The translations under genes were made by a program, and so were the position numbers. Shown here piece after piece: positions 35,575-48,704 of a stretch of 64,000 bases of DNA; position 1 is the stretch's first letter, and each line of letters opens with the position of its first letter. Source of the stretch: Canna indica (taxonomy: Eukaryota; Streptophyta; Magnoliopsida; Zingiberales; Cannaceae); contig CP136898.1 in NCBI GenBank assembly GCA_034359265.1, positions 53,495,501 to 53,559,500 on the forward strand, read 5' to 3'. The notes under the pieces were generated by a model, which was not told the origin of the DNA, did no database searches, and saw only the letters and a program-made list of their open reading frames with translations.

Positions 35575-37356
35575 CCCATCACACTGAATGTTCTGGAGTC
35601 GGTCGGGACTCAGATTGCTAGGCGTTTCGAGCCGATACCCCGAAGTTCAATTAGTCGGCTTCATTCAAGATTTTATTCAAAAAAATCTTGCAATTCATTG
35701 CATTAGTCTATCAAAAATAACTCGATTAACAAATTCTCCCATCACAGTGAATGTTCTGGAGTCGGTCGGGACTCAGATTTCTGGTCGTTTCGAGTCGATA
35801 CCCCGAAGTTCAATCAGTCGGCTTCGTTCAAGATTCTATTCGAAAATTCTTGCAATTCTTTGCATCAGTCAGTCAAAAATAACTCGATTAACAACTTATC
35901 CCATCACAGTGAATGTTCTGGAGTCGGTCGGGACTCAGATTGCTGGGCGTTTCCAGCCAATACCCCGAAGTTCAATCAGTCGGCTTCGTTCAAGATTCTA
36001 TTCAAAAAATCTTGCAATTCTTTGCATTAGTCTGTCAAAAATAACTCGATTAACAACTTCTCCCATCACAGTGAATGTTCTGGAATCGCCCGGGACTCAG
36101 ATTTCTGGTCGTTTCGAGTCGATACCTGAAAGTTCAATCAGTAGGCTTCGTTCAGCAATCTGTTCGAAAAACCGTGTAATTCTTTGCATTAGTCTATCAA
36201 AAATAACTCGATTAACAACTTATCCCATCACAGTGAATGTTCTGGAGTTGCTCGGGACTCAGATTGCTGGGCGTTTCGAGCCAATACCCCGAAGTTCAAT
36301 CAGTCGGCTTCGTTCAAGATTCTATTCGAGAAATCTTGCAATTCTTTGCATTAGTTTGTCAAAAATAACTCGATTAACAACTTCTCCCATCACAGTGAAT
36401 GTTCTGGAAGCGCCCGGGACTCAGATTTCTGGTCGTTTCGAGTCGATACCTGAAAGTTCAATCAGTAGGCTTCGTTCAGCATTCTGTTCAAAAAACTGTG
36501 TAATTCTTTGCATTAGTTTGTCAAAAATAACTCGATTAACAACTTATCCCATCACAGTGAATGTTCTGATGTTGCTCGGGACTCAGATTGCTGGGCGTTT
36601 CGAGCCAATACCCCGAAGTTCAATCAGTCGGCTTCGTTCAAGATTCTATTCGAAATATCTTGCAATTCTTTGCATTAGTCTGTCAAAAATAACTCGATTA
36701 ACAACTTATCCCATCACAGTGATTGTTCTGGAGTCGGTCGGGACTCAGATTTCTGGTCGTTTCGAGTCGATTCCCCGAAGTTCAATCAGTCGGCTTCGTT
36801 CAAGATTCTATTCAAAAAATCTTGCAATTCTTTGCATCAGTCAGTCAAAAATAACTCGATTAACAACTTATCCCATCACAGTGAATGTTCTGGAGTCGGT
36901 CGGGACTCAGATTGCTGGGCGTTTCCAGCCGATACCCCGAAGCTCAATCAGTCGGCTTCGTTCAAGATTCTATTCGAAAAATCTTGCAATTCTTTGCATT
37001 AGTCTGTCAAAAATAACTCGATTAACAACTATCCCATCACAGTGAATGTTCTGAAATCGCCCGGGACTCAGATTTCTGGTCGTTTCGAGTCGATACCTGA
37101 AAGTTCAATCAGTAGGCTTCGTTAAGCATTCTGTTCGAAAAACTGTGTAATTCTTTGCATTAGTCTGTCAAAAATAACTCGATTAACAACTTATCCCATC
37201 ACAGTGAATGTTCTGGAGTTGCTCGGGACTCAGATTGCTGGGCGTTTCGAGTCGATACCCCGAAGTTCAATCAGTCGGCTTCGTTCAAGTTTCTATTCGA
37301 AATATCTTGCAATTCTTTGCATTAGTCTATCAAAAATAACTCGATTAACAACTTAT
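35575..37356. repeat. HOR unit 26, undecamer A-B-C-D-E-F-G-H-I-M-L (1782 bp)
   Basis: A begins as J (CACACTGAATG) and becomes A at GGAGTCGGTCGGG. F is a junction between the GGAAGCGCCC lineage and the GTTCAAAAAACTGTG lineage. G has TCTGATGTTGC as in unit 23. Confidence 0.93.
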
Positions 37357-39299
37357 CCCATCACAGTGAATGTTCTGGAGTCGGTCGGGACTCAGATTGC
37401 TAGGCGTTTCGAGCCGATACCCCGAAGTTCAATTAGTCGGCTTCATTCAAGATTTTATTCAAAAAAATCTTGCAATTCATTGCATTAGTCTATCAAAAAT
37501 AACTCGATTAACAAATTCTCCCATCACAGTGAATGTTCTGGAGTCGGTCGGGACTCAGATTTCTGGTCGTTTCGAGTCGATACCCCGAAGTTCAATCAGT
37601 CGGCTTCGTTCAAGATTCTATTCGAAAATTCTTGCAATTCTTTGCATCAGTCAGTCAAAAATAACTCGATTAACAACTTATCCCATCACAGTGAATGTTC
37701 TGGAGTCGGTCGGGACTCAGATTGCTGGGCGTTTCCAGCCAATACCCCGAAGTTCAATCAGTCGGCTTCGTTCAAGATTCTATTCAAAAAATCTTGCAAT
37801 TCTTTGCATTAGTCTGTCAAAAATAACTCGATTAACAACTTCTCCCATCACAGTGAATGTTCTGGAATCGCCCGGGACTCAGATTTCTGGTCGTTTCGAG
37901 TCGATACCTGAAAGTTCAATCAGTAGGCTTCGTTCAGCAATCTGTTCGAAAAACCGTGTAATTCTTTGCATTAGTCTATCAAAAATAACTCGATTAACAA
38001 CTTATCCCATCACAGTGAATGTTCTGGAGTTGCTCGGGACTCAGATTGCTGGGCGTTTCGAGCCAATACCCCGAAGTTCAATCAGTCGGCTTCGTTCAAG
38101 ATTCTATTCGAGAAATCTTGCAATTCTTTGCATTAGTTTGTCAAAAATAACTCGATTAACAACTTCTCCCATCACAGTGAATGTTCTGGAAGCGCCCGGG
38201 ACTCAGATTTCTGGTCGTTTCGAGTCGATACCTGAAAGTTCAATCAGTAGGCTTCGTTCAGCAATCTGTTCGAAAAACTGTGTAATTCTTTGCATTAGTC
38301 TGTCAAAAATAACTCGATTAACAACTTATCCCATCACAGTGAATGGTCTGGAGTTGCTCGGGACTCAGATTGCTGGGCGTTTCGAGCCGATACCCTGAAG
38401 TTCAATCAGTCGGCTTCGTTCAAGATTCTATTCGAAATATCTTGCAATTCTTTGCATTAGTCTATCAAAAATAACTCGATTAACAACTTTTCCCATCACA
38501 CTGAATGTTCTGGAGTCCCCGAGACTCAGATTTTCGGTCGTTTCGAGTCGATACCCGAAAGTTCAATCAGTAGGCTTCGTTCAGCATTCTGTTCAAAACA
38601 CCGTGTAATTCTTTGCATCAGTCTGTCAAAAATAACTCGATTAACAACTTATCCCATCACAGTGATTGTTCTGGAGTCGGTCGGGACTCAGATTTCTGGT
38701 CGTTTCGAGTCGATTCCCCGAAGTTCAATCAGTCGGCTTCGTTCAAGATTCTATTCAAAAAATCTTGCAATTCTTTGCATCAGTCAGTCAAAAATAACTC
38801 GATTAACAACTTATCCCATCACAGTGAATGTTCTGGAGTCGGTCGGGACTCAGATTGCTGGGCGTTTCCAGCCGATACCCCGAAGCTCAATCAGTCGGCT
38901 TCGTTCAAGATTCTATTCGAAAAATCTTGCAATTCTTTGCATTAGTCTGTCAAAAATAACTCGATTAACAACTATCCCATCACAGTGAATGTTCTGGAAT
39001 CGCCCGGGACTCAGATTTCTGGTCGTTTCGAGTCGATACCTGAAAGTTCAATCAGTAGTCTTCGTTCAGCATTCTGTTCGAAAAACTGTGTAATTCTTTG
39101 CATTAGTCTGTCAAAAATAACTCGATTAACAACTTATCCCATCACAGTGAATGTTCTGGAGTTGCTCGGGACTCAGATTGCTGGGCGTTTCGAGTCGATA
39201 CCCCGAAGTTCAATCAGTCGGCTTCGTTCAAGTTTCTATTCGAAATATCTTGCAATTCTTTGCATTAGTCTATCAAAAATAACTTGATTAACAACTTAT
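37357..39299. repeat. HOR unit 27, dodecamer (1943 bp)
   Basis: Counterpart of unit 22, 7453 bp downstream, with the same CAGTAGTCTTCG in M and AACTTGATT in L. J has CCCCGAGACTC in place of CCCCGGGACTC. Confidence 0.95.
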
Positions 39300-40434
39300 C
39301 CCATCACAGTGAACGTTCTGGAGTCGGTCGGGACTCAGATTGCGAGGCGTTTCGAGCCGATACCCCGAAGTTCAATTAGTCGGCTTCGTTCAAGATTCTA
39401 TTCGAAAAAATCTTGCAATTCATTGCATTAGTCTATCAAAAATAACTCGATTAACAAATTCTCCCATCACAGTGAATGTTCTGGAGTCGGTCGGGACTCA
39501 GATTTCTGGTCGTTTCGAGTCGATACCCCGAAGTTCAATCAGTCGGCTTCGTTCAAGATTCTATTCGAAAATTCTTGCAATTCTTTGCATCAGTCAGTCA
39601 AAAATAACTCGATTAACAACTTATCCCATCACAGTGAATGTTCTGGAGTCGGTCGGGACTCAGATTGCTGGGCGTTTCCAGCCAATACCACGAAGTTCAA
39701 TCAGTCGGCTTCGTTCAAGATTCTATTCAAAAAATCTTGCAATTCTTTGCATTAGTCTGTCAAAAATAACTCGATTAACAACTTCTCCCATCACAGTGAA
39801 TGTTCTGGAATCGCCCGGGACTCAGATTTCTGGTCGTTTCGAGTCGATACCTGAAAGTTCAATCAGTAGGCTTCGTTCAGCAATCTGTTCGAAAAACCGT
39901 GTAATTCTTTGCATTAGTCTGTCAAAAATAACTCGATTAACAACTTATCCCATCACAGTGAATGTTCTGGAGTTGCTCGGGACTCAGATTGCTGGGTGTT
40001 TCGAGCCAATACCCCGAAGTTCAATCAGTCGGCTTCGTTCAAGATTCTATTCGAAAAATCTTGCAATTCTTTGCATTAGTTTGTCAAAAATAACTCGATT
40101 AACAACTTCTCCCATCACAGTGAATGTTCTGGAATCGCCCGGGACTCAGATTTCTAGTCATTTCGAGTCGATACCTGAAAGTTCAATCAGTAGGCTTCGT
40201 TCAGCATTCTGTTCAAAAAACTGTGTAATTCTTTGCATTAGTTTGTCAAAAATAACTCGATTAACAACTTATCCCATCACAGTGAATGTTCTGATGTTGC
40301 TCGGGACTCAGATTGCTGGGCGTTTCGAGCCAATACCCCGAAGTTCAATCAGTCGGCTTCGTTCAAGATTCTATTCGAAATATCTTGCAATTCTTTGCAT
40401 TAGTCTGTCAAAAATAACTCGATTAACAACTTAT
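39300..40434. repeat. HOR unit 28, heptamer (1135 bp)
   Basis: Counterpart of the first seven monomers of unit 23, with GCGAGGCG in A, GGGTGTTTCG in E, AGTCATTTCG in F and TCTGATGTTGC in G. C carries AATACCACGAAG. Confidence 0.95.
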
Positions 40435-41569
40435 CCCATCACAGTGAACGTTCTGGAGTCGGTCGGGACTCAGATTGCTGGGCGTTTCGAGCCGATACCC
40501 CGAAGTTCAATTAGTCGGCTTCGTTCAAGATTCTATTCGAAAAAATCTTGCAATTCATTGCATTAGTCTATCAAAAATAACTCGATTAACAAATTCTCCC
40601 ATCACAGTGAATGTTCTGGAGTCGGTCGGGACTCAGATTTCTGGTCGTTTCGAGTCGATACCCCGAAGTTCAATCAGTCGGCTTCGTTCAAGATTCTATT
40701 CGAAAATTCTTGCAATTCTTTGCATCAGTCAGTCAAAAATAACTCGATTAACAACTAATCCCATCACAGTGAATGTTCTGGAGTCGGTCGGGACTCAGAT
40801 TGCTGGGCGTTTCCAGCCAATACCCCGAAGTTCAATCAGTCGGCTTCGTTCAAGATTCTATTCAAAAAATCTTGCAATTCTTTGCATTAGTCTGTCAAAA
40901 ATAACTCGATTAACAACTTCTCCCATCACAGTGAATGTTCTGGAATCGCCCGGGACTCAGATTTCTGGTCGTTTCGAGTCGATACCTGAAAGTTCAATCA
41001 GTAGGCTTCGTTCAGCAATCTGTTCGAAAAACTGTGTAATTCTTTGCATTAGTCTGTCAAAAATAACTCGATTAACAACTTATCCCATCACAGTGAATGT
41101 TCTGGAGTTGCTCGGGACTCAGATTGCTGGGCGTTTCAAGCTAATACCCCGAAGTTCAATCAGTCGGCTTCGTTCAAGATTCTATTCGAAAAATCTTGCA
41201 ATTCTTTGTATTAGTTTGTCAAAAATAACTCGATTAACAACTTCTCCCATCACAGTGAATGTTCTGGAATCGTCCGGGACTCAGATTTCTGGTCGTTTCG
41301 AGTCGATACCTGAAAGTTCAATCAGTAGGCTTCGTTCAGCATTCTGTTCGAAAAACTGTGTAATTGTTTGCATTAGTTTGTCAAAAACAACTCGATTAAC
41401 AACTTATCCCATCACAGTGAATGTTCTGGAGTTGCTCGGGACTCAGATTGCTGGGCGTTTCGAGCCGATACCCCGAAGTTCAATCAGTCGGCTTCGTTCA
41501 AGATTCTATTCGAAATATCTTGCAATTCTTTGCATTAGTCTGTCAAAAATAACTCGATTAACAACTTAT
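40435..41569. repeat. HOR unit 29, heptamer (1135 bp)
   Basis: A third heptamer lineage: B ends CTAAT, E has TTTCAAGCTAATACC, F has GTAATTGTTTGC and ATCGTCCGGGAC (CCCGGG lost). Confidence 0.95.
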
Positions 41570-42380
41570 CCCATCACAGTGAACGTTCTGGAGTCGGTCG
41601 GGACTCACATTGCTGGGCGTTTCGAGCCGATACCCCGAAGTTCAATTAGTCGGCTTCGTTCAAGATTCTATTCGAAAAAATCTTGCAATTCATTGCATTA
41701 GTCTATCAAAAATAACTCGATTAACAAATTCTCCCATCACAGTGAATGTTCTGGAGTCGGTCGGGACTCAGATTTCTGGTCGTTTCGAGTCGATACCCCG
41801 AAGTTCAATCAGTCGGCTTCGTTCAAGATTCTATTCGAAAATTCTTGCAATTCTTTGCATCAGTCAGTCAAAAATAACTCGATTAACAACTAATCCCATC
41901 ACAGTGAATGTTCTGGAGTCGGTCGGGACTCAGATTGCTGGGCGTTTCCAGCCAATACCCCGAAGTTCAATCAGTCGGCTTCGTTCAAGATTCTATTCAA
42001 AAAATCTTGCAATTCTTTGCATTAGTCTGTCAAAAATAACTCGATTAACAACTTCTCCCATCACAGTGAATGTTTTGGAATCGCCCGGGACTCAGATTTC
42101 TGGTCGTTTCGAGTCGATACCTGAAAGTTCAATCAGTAGGCTTCGTTAAGCATTCTGTTCGAAAAACTGTGTAATTCTTTGCATTAGTCTGTCAAAAATA
42201 ACTCGATTAACAATTTATCCCATCACAGTGAATGTTCTGGAGTTGCTCGGGACTCAGATTGCTGGGCGTTTCGAGTCGATACCCCGAAGTTCAATCAGTC
42301 GGCTTCGTTCAAGTTTCTATTCGAAATATCTTGCAATTCTTTGCATTAGTCTATCAAAAATAACTCGATTAACAACTTAT
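41570..42380. repeat. HOR unit 30, pentamer A-B-C-M-L (811 bp)
   Basis: The fourth monomer has GTTTTGGAATCG and CTTCGTTAAGCATTC. It ends AACAATTTATCCC, a mark shared with the unit 5189 bp downstream. A has ACTCACATTGCTGG. Confidence 0.94.
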
Positions 42381-43515
42381 CCCATCACAGTGAACGTTCT
42401 GGAGTCGGTCGGGACTCAGATTGCTAGGCGTTTCGAGCCGATACCCCGAAGTTCAATTAGTCGGCTTCATTCAAGATTCTATTCAAAAAAATCTTGCAAT
42501 TCATTGCATTAGTCTATCAAAAATAACTCGATTAACAAATTCTCCCATCACAGTGAATGTTCTGGAGTCGGTCGGGACTCAGATTTCTGGTCGTTTCGAG
42601 TCGATACCCCGAAGTTCAATCAGTCGGCTTCGTTCAAGATTCTATTCGAAAATTCTTGCAATTCTTTGCATCAGTCAGTCAAAAATAACTCGATTAACAA
42701 CTTATCCCATCACAGTGAATGTTCTGGAGTCGGTCGGGACTCAGATTGCTGGGCGTTTCCAGCCAATACCCCGAAGTTCAATCAGTCGGCTTCGTTCAAG
42801 ATTCTATTCAAAAAATCTTGCAATTCTTTGCATTAGTCTGTCAAAAATAACTCGATTAACAACTTCTCCCATCACAGTGAATGTTCTGGAATCGCCCGGG
42901 ACTCAGATTTCTGGTCGTTTCGAGTCGATACCTGAAAGTTCAATCAGTAGGCTTCGTTCAGCAATCTGTTCGAAAAACCGTGTAATTCTTTGCATTAGTC
43001 TATCAAAAATAACTCGATTAACAACTTATCCCATCACAGTGAATGTTCTGGAGTTGCTCGGGACTCAGATTGCTGGGTGTTTCGAGCCAATACCCCGAAG
43101 TTCAATCAGTCGGCTTCGTTCAAGATTCTATTCGAAAAATCTTGCAATTCTTTGCATTAGTTTGTCAAAAATAACTCGATTAACAACTTCTCCCATCACA
43201 GTGAATGTTCTGGAATCGCCCGGGACTCAGATTTCTAGTCATTTCGAGTCGATACCTGAAAGTTCAATCAGTAGGCTTCGTTCAGCATTCTGTTCAAAAA
43301 ACTGTGTAATTCTTTGCATTAGTTTGTCAAAAATAACTCGATTAACAACTTATCCCATCACAGTGAATGTTCTGGAGTTGCTCGGGACTCAGATTGCTGG
43401 GCGTTTCGAGCCAATACCCCGAAGTTCAATCAGTCGGCTTCGTTCAAGATTCTATTCGAAATATCTTGCAATTCTTTGCATTAGTCTGTCAAAAATAACT
43501 CGATTAACAACTTAT
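42381..43515. repeat. HOR unit 31, heptamer (1135 bp)
   Basis: A has CTTCATTCAAG, E has GGGTGTTTCG, F has CTAGTCATTTCG. Counterpart of unit 36. Confidence 0.95.
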
Positions 43516-44650
43516 CCCATCACAGTGAACGTTCTGGAGTCGGTCGGGACTCAGATTGCTGGGCGTTTCGAGCCGATACCCCGAAGTTCAATTAGTCGGC
43601 TTCGTTCAAGATTCTATTCGAAAAAATCTTGCAATTCATTGCATTAGTCTATCAAAAATAACTCGATTAACAAATTCTCCCATCACAGTGAATGTTCTGG
43701 AGTCGGTCGGGACTCAGATTTCTGGTCGTTTCGAGTCGATACCCCGAAGTTCAATCAGTCGGCTTCGTTCAAGATTCTATTCGAAAATTCTTGCAATTCT
43801 TTGCATCAGTCAGTCAAAAATAACTCGATTAACAACTAATCCCATCACAGTGAATGTTCTGGAGTCGGTCGGGACTCAGATTGCTGGGCGTTTCCAGCCA
43901 ATACCCCGAAGTTCAATCAGTCGGCTTCGTTCAAGATTCTATTCAAAAAATCTTGCAATTCTTTGCATTAGTCTGTCAAAAATAACTCGATTAACAACTT
44001 CTCCCATCACAGTGAATGTTCTGGAATCGCCCGGGACTCAGATTTCTGGTCGTTTCGAGTCGATACCTGAAAGTTCAATCAGTAGGCTTCGTTCAGCAAT
44101 CTGTTCGAAAAACTGTGTAATTCTTTGCATTAGTCTGTCAAAAATAACTCGATTAACAACTTATCCCATCACAGTGAATGTTCTGGAGTTGCTCGGGACT
44201 CAGATTGCCGGGCGTTTCAAGCTAATACCCCGAAGTTCAATCAGTCGGCTTCGTTCAAGATTCTATTCGAAAAATCTTGCAATTCTTTGTATTAGTTTGT
44301 CAAAAATAACTCGATTAACAACTTCTCCCATCACAGTGAATGTTCTGGAATCGCCCGGGACTCAGATTTCTGGTCGTTTCGAGTCGATACCTGAAAGTTC
44401 AATCAGTAGGCTTCGTTCAGCATTCTGTTCGAAAAACTGTGTAATTGTTTGCATTAGTTTGTCAAAAACAACTCGATTAACAACTTATCCCATCACAGTG
44501 AATGTTCTGGAGTTGCTCGGGACTCAGATTGCTGGGCGTTTCGAGCCGATACCCCGAAGTTCAATCAGTCGGCTTCGTTCAAGATTCTATTCGAAATATC
44601 TTGCAATTCTTTGCATTAGTCTGTCAAAAATAACTCGATTAACAACTTAT
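43516..44650. repeat. HOR unit 32, heptamer (1135 bp)
   Basis: E has CAGATTGCCGGGCG (44207 region) and TTTCAAGCTAATACC. Counterpart of unit 37. Confidence 0.95.
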
Positions 44651-45785
44651 CCCATCACAGTGAACGTTCTGGAGTCGGTCGGGACTCAGATTGCTGGGCG
44701 TTTCGAGCCGATACCCCGAAGTTCAATTAGTCGGCTTCGTTCAAGATTCTATTCGAAAAAATCTTGCAATTCATTGCATTAGTCTATCAAAAATAACTCG
44801 ATTAACAAATTCTCCCATCACAGTGAATGTTCCGGAGTCGGTCGGGACTCAGATTTCTGGTCGTTTCGAGTCGATACCCCGAAGTTCAATCAGTCGGCTT
44901 CGTTCAAGATTCTATTCGAAAATTCTTGCAATTCTTTGCATCAGTCAGTCAAAAATAACTCGATTAACAACTAATCCCATCACAGTGAATGTTCTGGAGT
45001 CGGTCGGGACTCAGATTGCTGGGCGTTTCCAGCCAATACCCCGAAGTTCAATCAGTCGGCTTCGTTCAAGATTCTATTCAAAAAATCTTGCAATTCTTTG
45101 CATTAGTCTGTCAAAAATAACTCGATTAACAACTTCTCCCATCACAGTGAATGTTCTGGAATCGCCCGGGACTCAGATTTCTGGTCGTTTCGAGTCGATA
45201 CCTGAAAGTTCAATCAGTAGGCTTCGTTCAGCAATCTGTTCGAAAAACTGTGTAATTCTTTGCATTAGTCTGTCAAAAATAACTCGATTAACAACTTATC
45301 CCATCACAGTGAATGTTCTGGAGTTGCTCGGGACTCAGATTGCTGGGCGTTTCAAGCTAATACCCCGAAGTTCAATCAGTCGGCTTCGTTCAAGATTCTA
45401 TTCGAAAAATCTTGCAATTCTTTGTATTAGTTTGTCAAAAATAACTCGATTAACAACTTCTCCCATCACAGTGAATGTTCTGGAATCGTCCGGGACTCAG
45501 ATTTCTGGTCGTTTCGAGTCGATACCTGAAAGTTCAATCAGTAGGCTTCGTTCAGCATTCTGTTCGAAAAACTGTGTAATTGTTTGCATTAGTTTGTCAA
45601 AAACAACTCGATTAACAACTTATCCCATCACAGTGAATGTTCTGGAGTTGCTCGGGACTCAGATTGCTGGGCGTTTCGAGCCGATACCCCGAAGTTCAAT
45701 CAGTCGGCTTCGTTCAAGATTCTATTCGAAATATCTTGCAATTCTTTGCATTAGTCTGTCAAAAATAACTCGATTAACAACTTAT
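44651..45785. repeat. HOR unit 33, heptamer (1135 bp)
   Basis: B has TGTTCCGGAGTCGG, private to this copy. F has ATCGTCCGGGAC as in unit 29. Confidence 0.95.
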
Positions 45786-46758
45786 CCCATCACAGTGAAC
45801 GTTCTGGAGTCGGTCGGGACTCAGATTGCTGGGCGTTTCGAGCCGATACCCCGAAGTTCAATTAGTCGGCTTCGTTCAAGATTCTATTCGAAAAAATCTT
45901 GCAATTCATTGCATTAGTCTATCAAAAATAACTCGATTAACAAATTCTCCCATCACAGTGAATGTTCTGGAGTCGGTCGGGACTCAGATTTCTGGTCGTT
46001 TCGAGTCGATACCCCGAAGTTCAATCAGTCGGCTTCGTTCAAGATTCTATTCAAAAAATCTTGCAATTCTTTGCATTAGTCTGTCAAAAATAACTCGATT
46101 AACAACTTCTCCCATCACAGTGAATGTTCTGGAATCGCCCGGGACTCAGATTTCTGGTCGTTTCGAGTCGATACCTGAAAGTTCAATCAGTAGGCTTCGT
46201 TCAGCAATCTGTTCGAAAAACTGTGTAATTCTTTGCATTAGTCTGTCAAAAATAACTCGATTAACAACTTATCCCATCACAGTGAATGTTCTGGAGTTGC
46301 TCGGGACTCAGATTGCTGGGCGTTTCAAGCTAATACCCCGAAGTTCAATCAGTCGGCTTCGTTCAAGATTCTATTCGAAAAATCTTGCAATTCTTTGTAT
46401 TAGTTTGTCAAAAATAACTCGATTAACAACTTCTCCCATCACAGTGAATGTTCTGGAATCGTCCGGGACTCAGATTTCTGGTCGTTTCGAGTCGATACCT
46501 GAAAGTTCAATCAGTAGGCTTCGTTCAGCATTCTGTTCGAAAAACTGTGTAATTGTTTGCATTAGTTTGTCAAAAACAACTCGATTAACAACTTATCCCA
46601 TCACAGTGAATGTTCTGGAGTTGCTCGGGACTCAGATTGCTGGGCGTTTCGAGCCGATACCCCGAAGTTCAATCAGTCGGCTTCGTTCAAGATTCTATTC
46701 GAAATATCTTGCAATTCTTTGCATTAGTCTGTCAAAAATAACTCGATTAACAACTTAT
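45786..46758. repeat. HOR unit 34, hexamer A-(B/C)-D-E-F-G (973 bp)
   Basis: One monomer was lost by fusion of B and C. The chimera (45949-46110) has the B front (ATTTCTGGTCGTTTCGAGTC) and the C back (TATTCAAAAAATC, ending CTTCT). F has ATCGTCCGGGAC. Confidence 0.95.
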
Positions 46759-47569
46759 CCCATCACAGTGAACGTTCTGGAGTCGGTCGGGACTCAGATT
46801 GCTGGGCGTTTCGAGCCGATACCCCGAAGTTCAATTAGTCGGCTTCGTTCAAGATTCTATTCGAAAAAATCTTGCAATTCATTGCATTAGTCTATCAAAA
46901 ATAACTCGATTAACAAATTCTCCCATCACAGTGAATGTTCTGGAGTCGGTCGGGACTCAGATTTCTGGTCGTTTCGAGTCGATACCCCGAAGTTCAATCA
47001 GTCGGCTTCGTTCAAGATTCTATTCGAAAATTCTTGCAATTCTTTGCATCAGTCAGTCAAAAATAACTCGATTAACAACTAATCCCATCACAGTGAATGT
47101 TCTGGAGTCGGTCGGGACTCAGATTGCTGGGCGTTTCCAGCCAATACCCCGAAGTTCAATCAGTCGGCTTCGTTCAAGATTCTATTCAAAAAATCTTGCA
47201 ATTCTTTGCATTAGTCTGTCAAAAATAACTCGATTAACAACTTCTCCCATCACAGTGAATGTTTTGGAATCGCCCGGGACTCAGATTTCTGGTCGTTTCG
47301 AGTCGATACCTGAAAGTTCAATCAGTAGGCTTCGTTAAGCATTCTGTTCGAAAAACTGTGTAATTCTTTGCATTAGTCTGTCAAAAATAACTCGATTAAC
47401 AATTTATCCCATCACAGTGAATGTTCTGGAGTTGCTCGGGACTCAGATTGCTGGGCGTTTCGAGTCGATACCCCGAAGTTCAATCAGTCGGCTTCGTTCA
47501 AGTTTCTATTCGAAATATCTTGCAATTCTTTGCATTAGTCTATCAAAAATAACTCGATTAACAACTTAT
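46759..47569. repeat. HOR unit 35, pentamer A-B-C-M-L (811 bp)
   Basis: Counterpart of unit 30, including AACAATTTATCCC. Confidence 0.95.
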
Positions 47570-48704
47570 CCCATCACAGTGAACGTTCTGGAGTCGGTCG
47601 GGACTCAGATTGCTAGGCGTTTCGAGCCGATACCCCGAAGTTCAATTAGTCGGCTTCATTCAAGATTCTATTCAAAAAAATCTTGCAATTCATTGCATTA
47701 GTCTATCAAAAATAACTCGATTAACAAATTCTCCCATCACAGTGAATGTTCTGGAGTCGGTCGGGACTCAGATTTCTGGTCGTTTCGAGTCGATACCCCG
47801 AAGTTCAATCAGTCGGCTTCGTTCAAGATTCTATTCGAAAATTCTTGCAATTCTTTGCATCAGTCAGTCAAAAATAACTCGATTAACAACTTATCCCATC
47901 ACAGTGAATGTTCTGGAGTCGGTCGGGACTCAGATTGCTGGGCGTTTCCAGCCAATACCCCGAAGTTCAATCAGTTGGCTTCGTTCAAGATTCTATTCAA
48001 AAAATCTTGCAATTCTTTGCATTAGTCTGTCAAAAATAACTCGATTAACAACTTCTCCCATCACAGTGAATGTTCTGGAATCGCCCGGGACTCAGATTTC
48101 TGGTCGTTTCGAGTCGATACCTGAAAGTTCAATCAGTAGGCTTCGTTCAGCAATCTGTTCGAAAAACCGTGTAATTCTTTGCATTAGTCTATCAAAAATA
48201 ACTCGATTAACAACTTATCCCATCACAGTGAATGTTCTGGAGTTGCTCGGGACTCAGATTGCTGGGTGTTTCGAGCCAATACCCCGAAGTTCAATCAGTC
48301 GGCTTCGTTCAAGATTCTATTCGAAAAATCTTGCAATTCTTTGCATTAGTTTGTCAAAAATAACTCGATTAACAACTTCTCCCATCACAGTGAATGTTCT
48401 GGAATCGCCCGGGACTCAGATTTCTAGTCATTTCGAGTCGATACCTGAAAGTTCAATCAGTAGGCTTCGTTCAGCATTCTGTTCAAAAAACTGTGTAATT
48501 CTTTGCATTAGTTTGTCAAAAATAACTCGATTAACAACTTATCCCATCACAGTGAATGTTCTGGAGTTGCTCGGGACTCAGATTGCTGGGCGTTTCGAGC
48601 CAATACCCCGAAGTTCAATCAGTCGGCTTCGTTCAAGATTCTATTCGAAATATCTTGCAATTCTTTGCATTAGTCTGTCAAAAATAACTCGATTAACAAC
48701 TTAT
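47570..48704. repeat. HOR unit 36, heptamer (1135 bp)
   Basis: Counterpart of unit 31. C has CAGTTGGCTTCG, private in this block. Confidence 0.95.
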
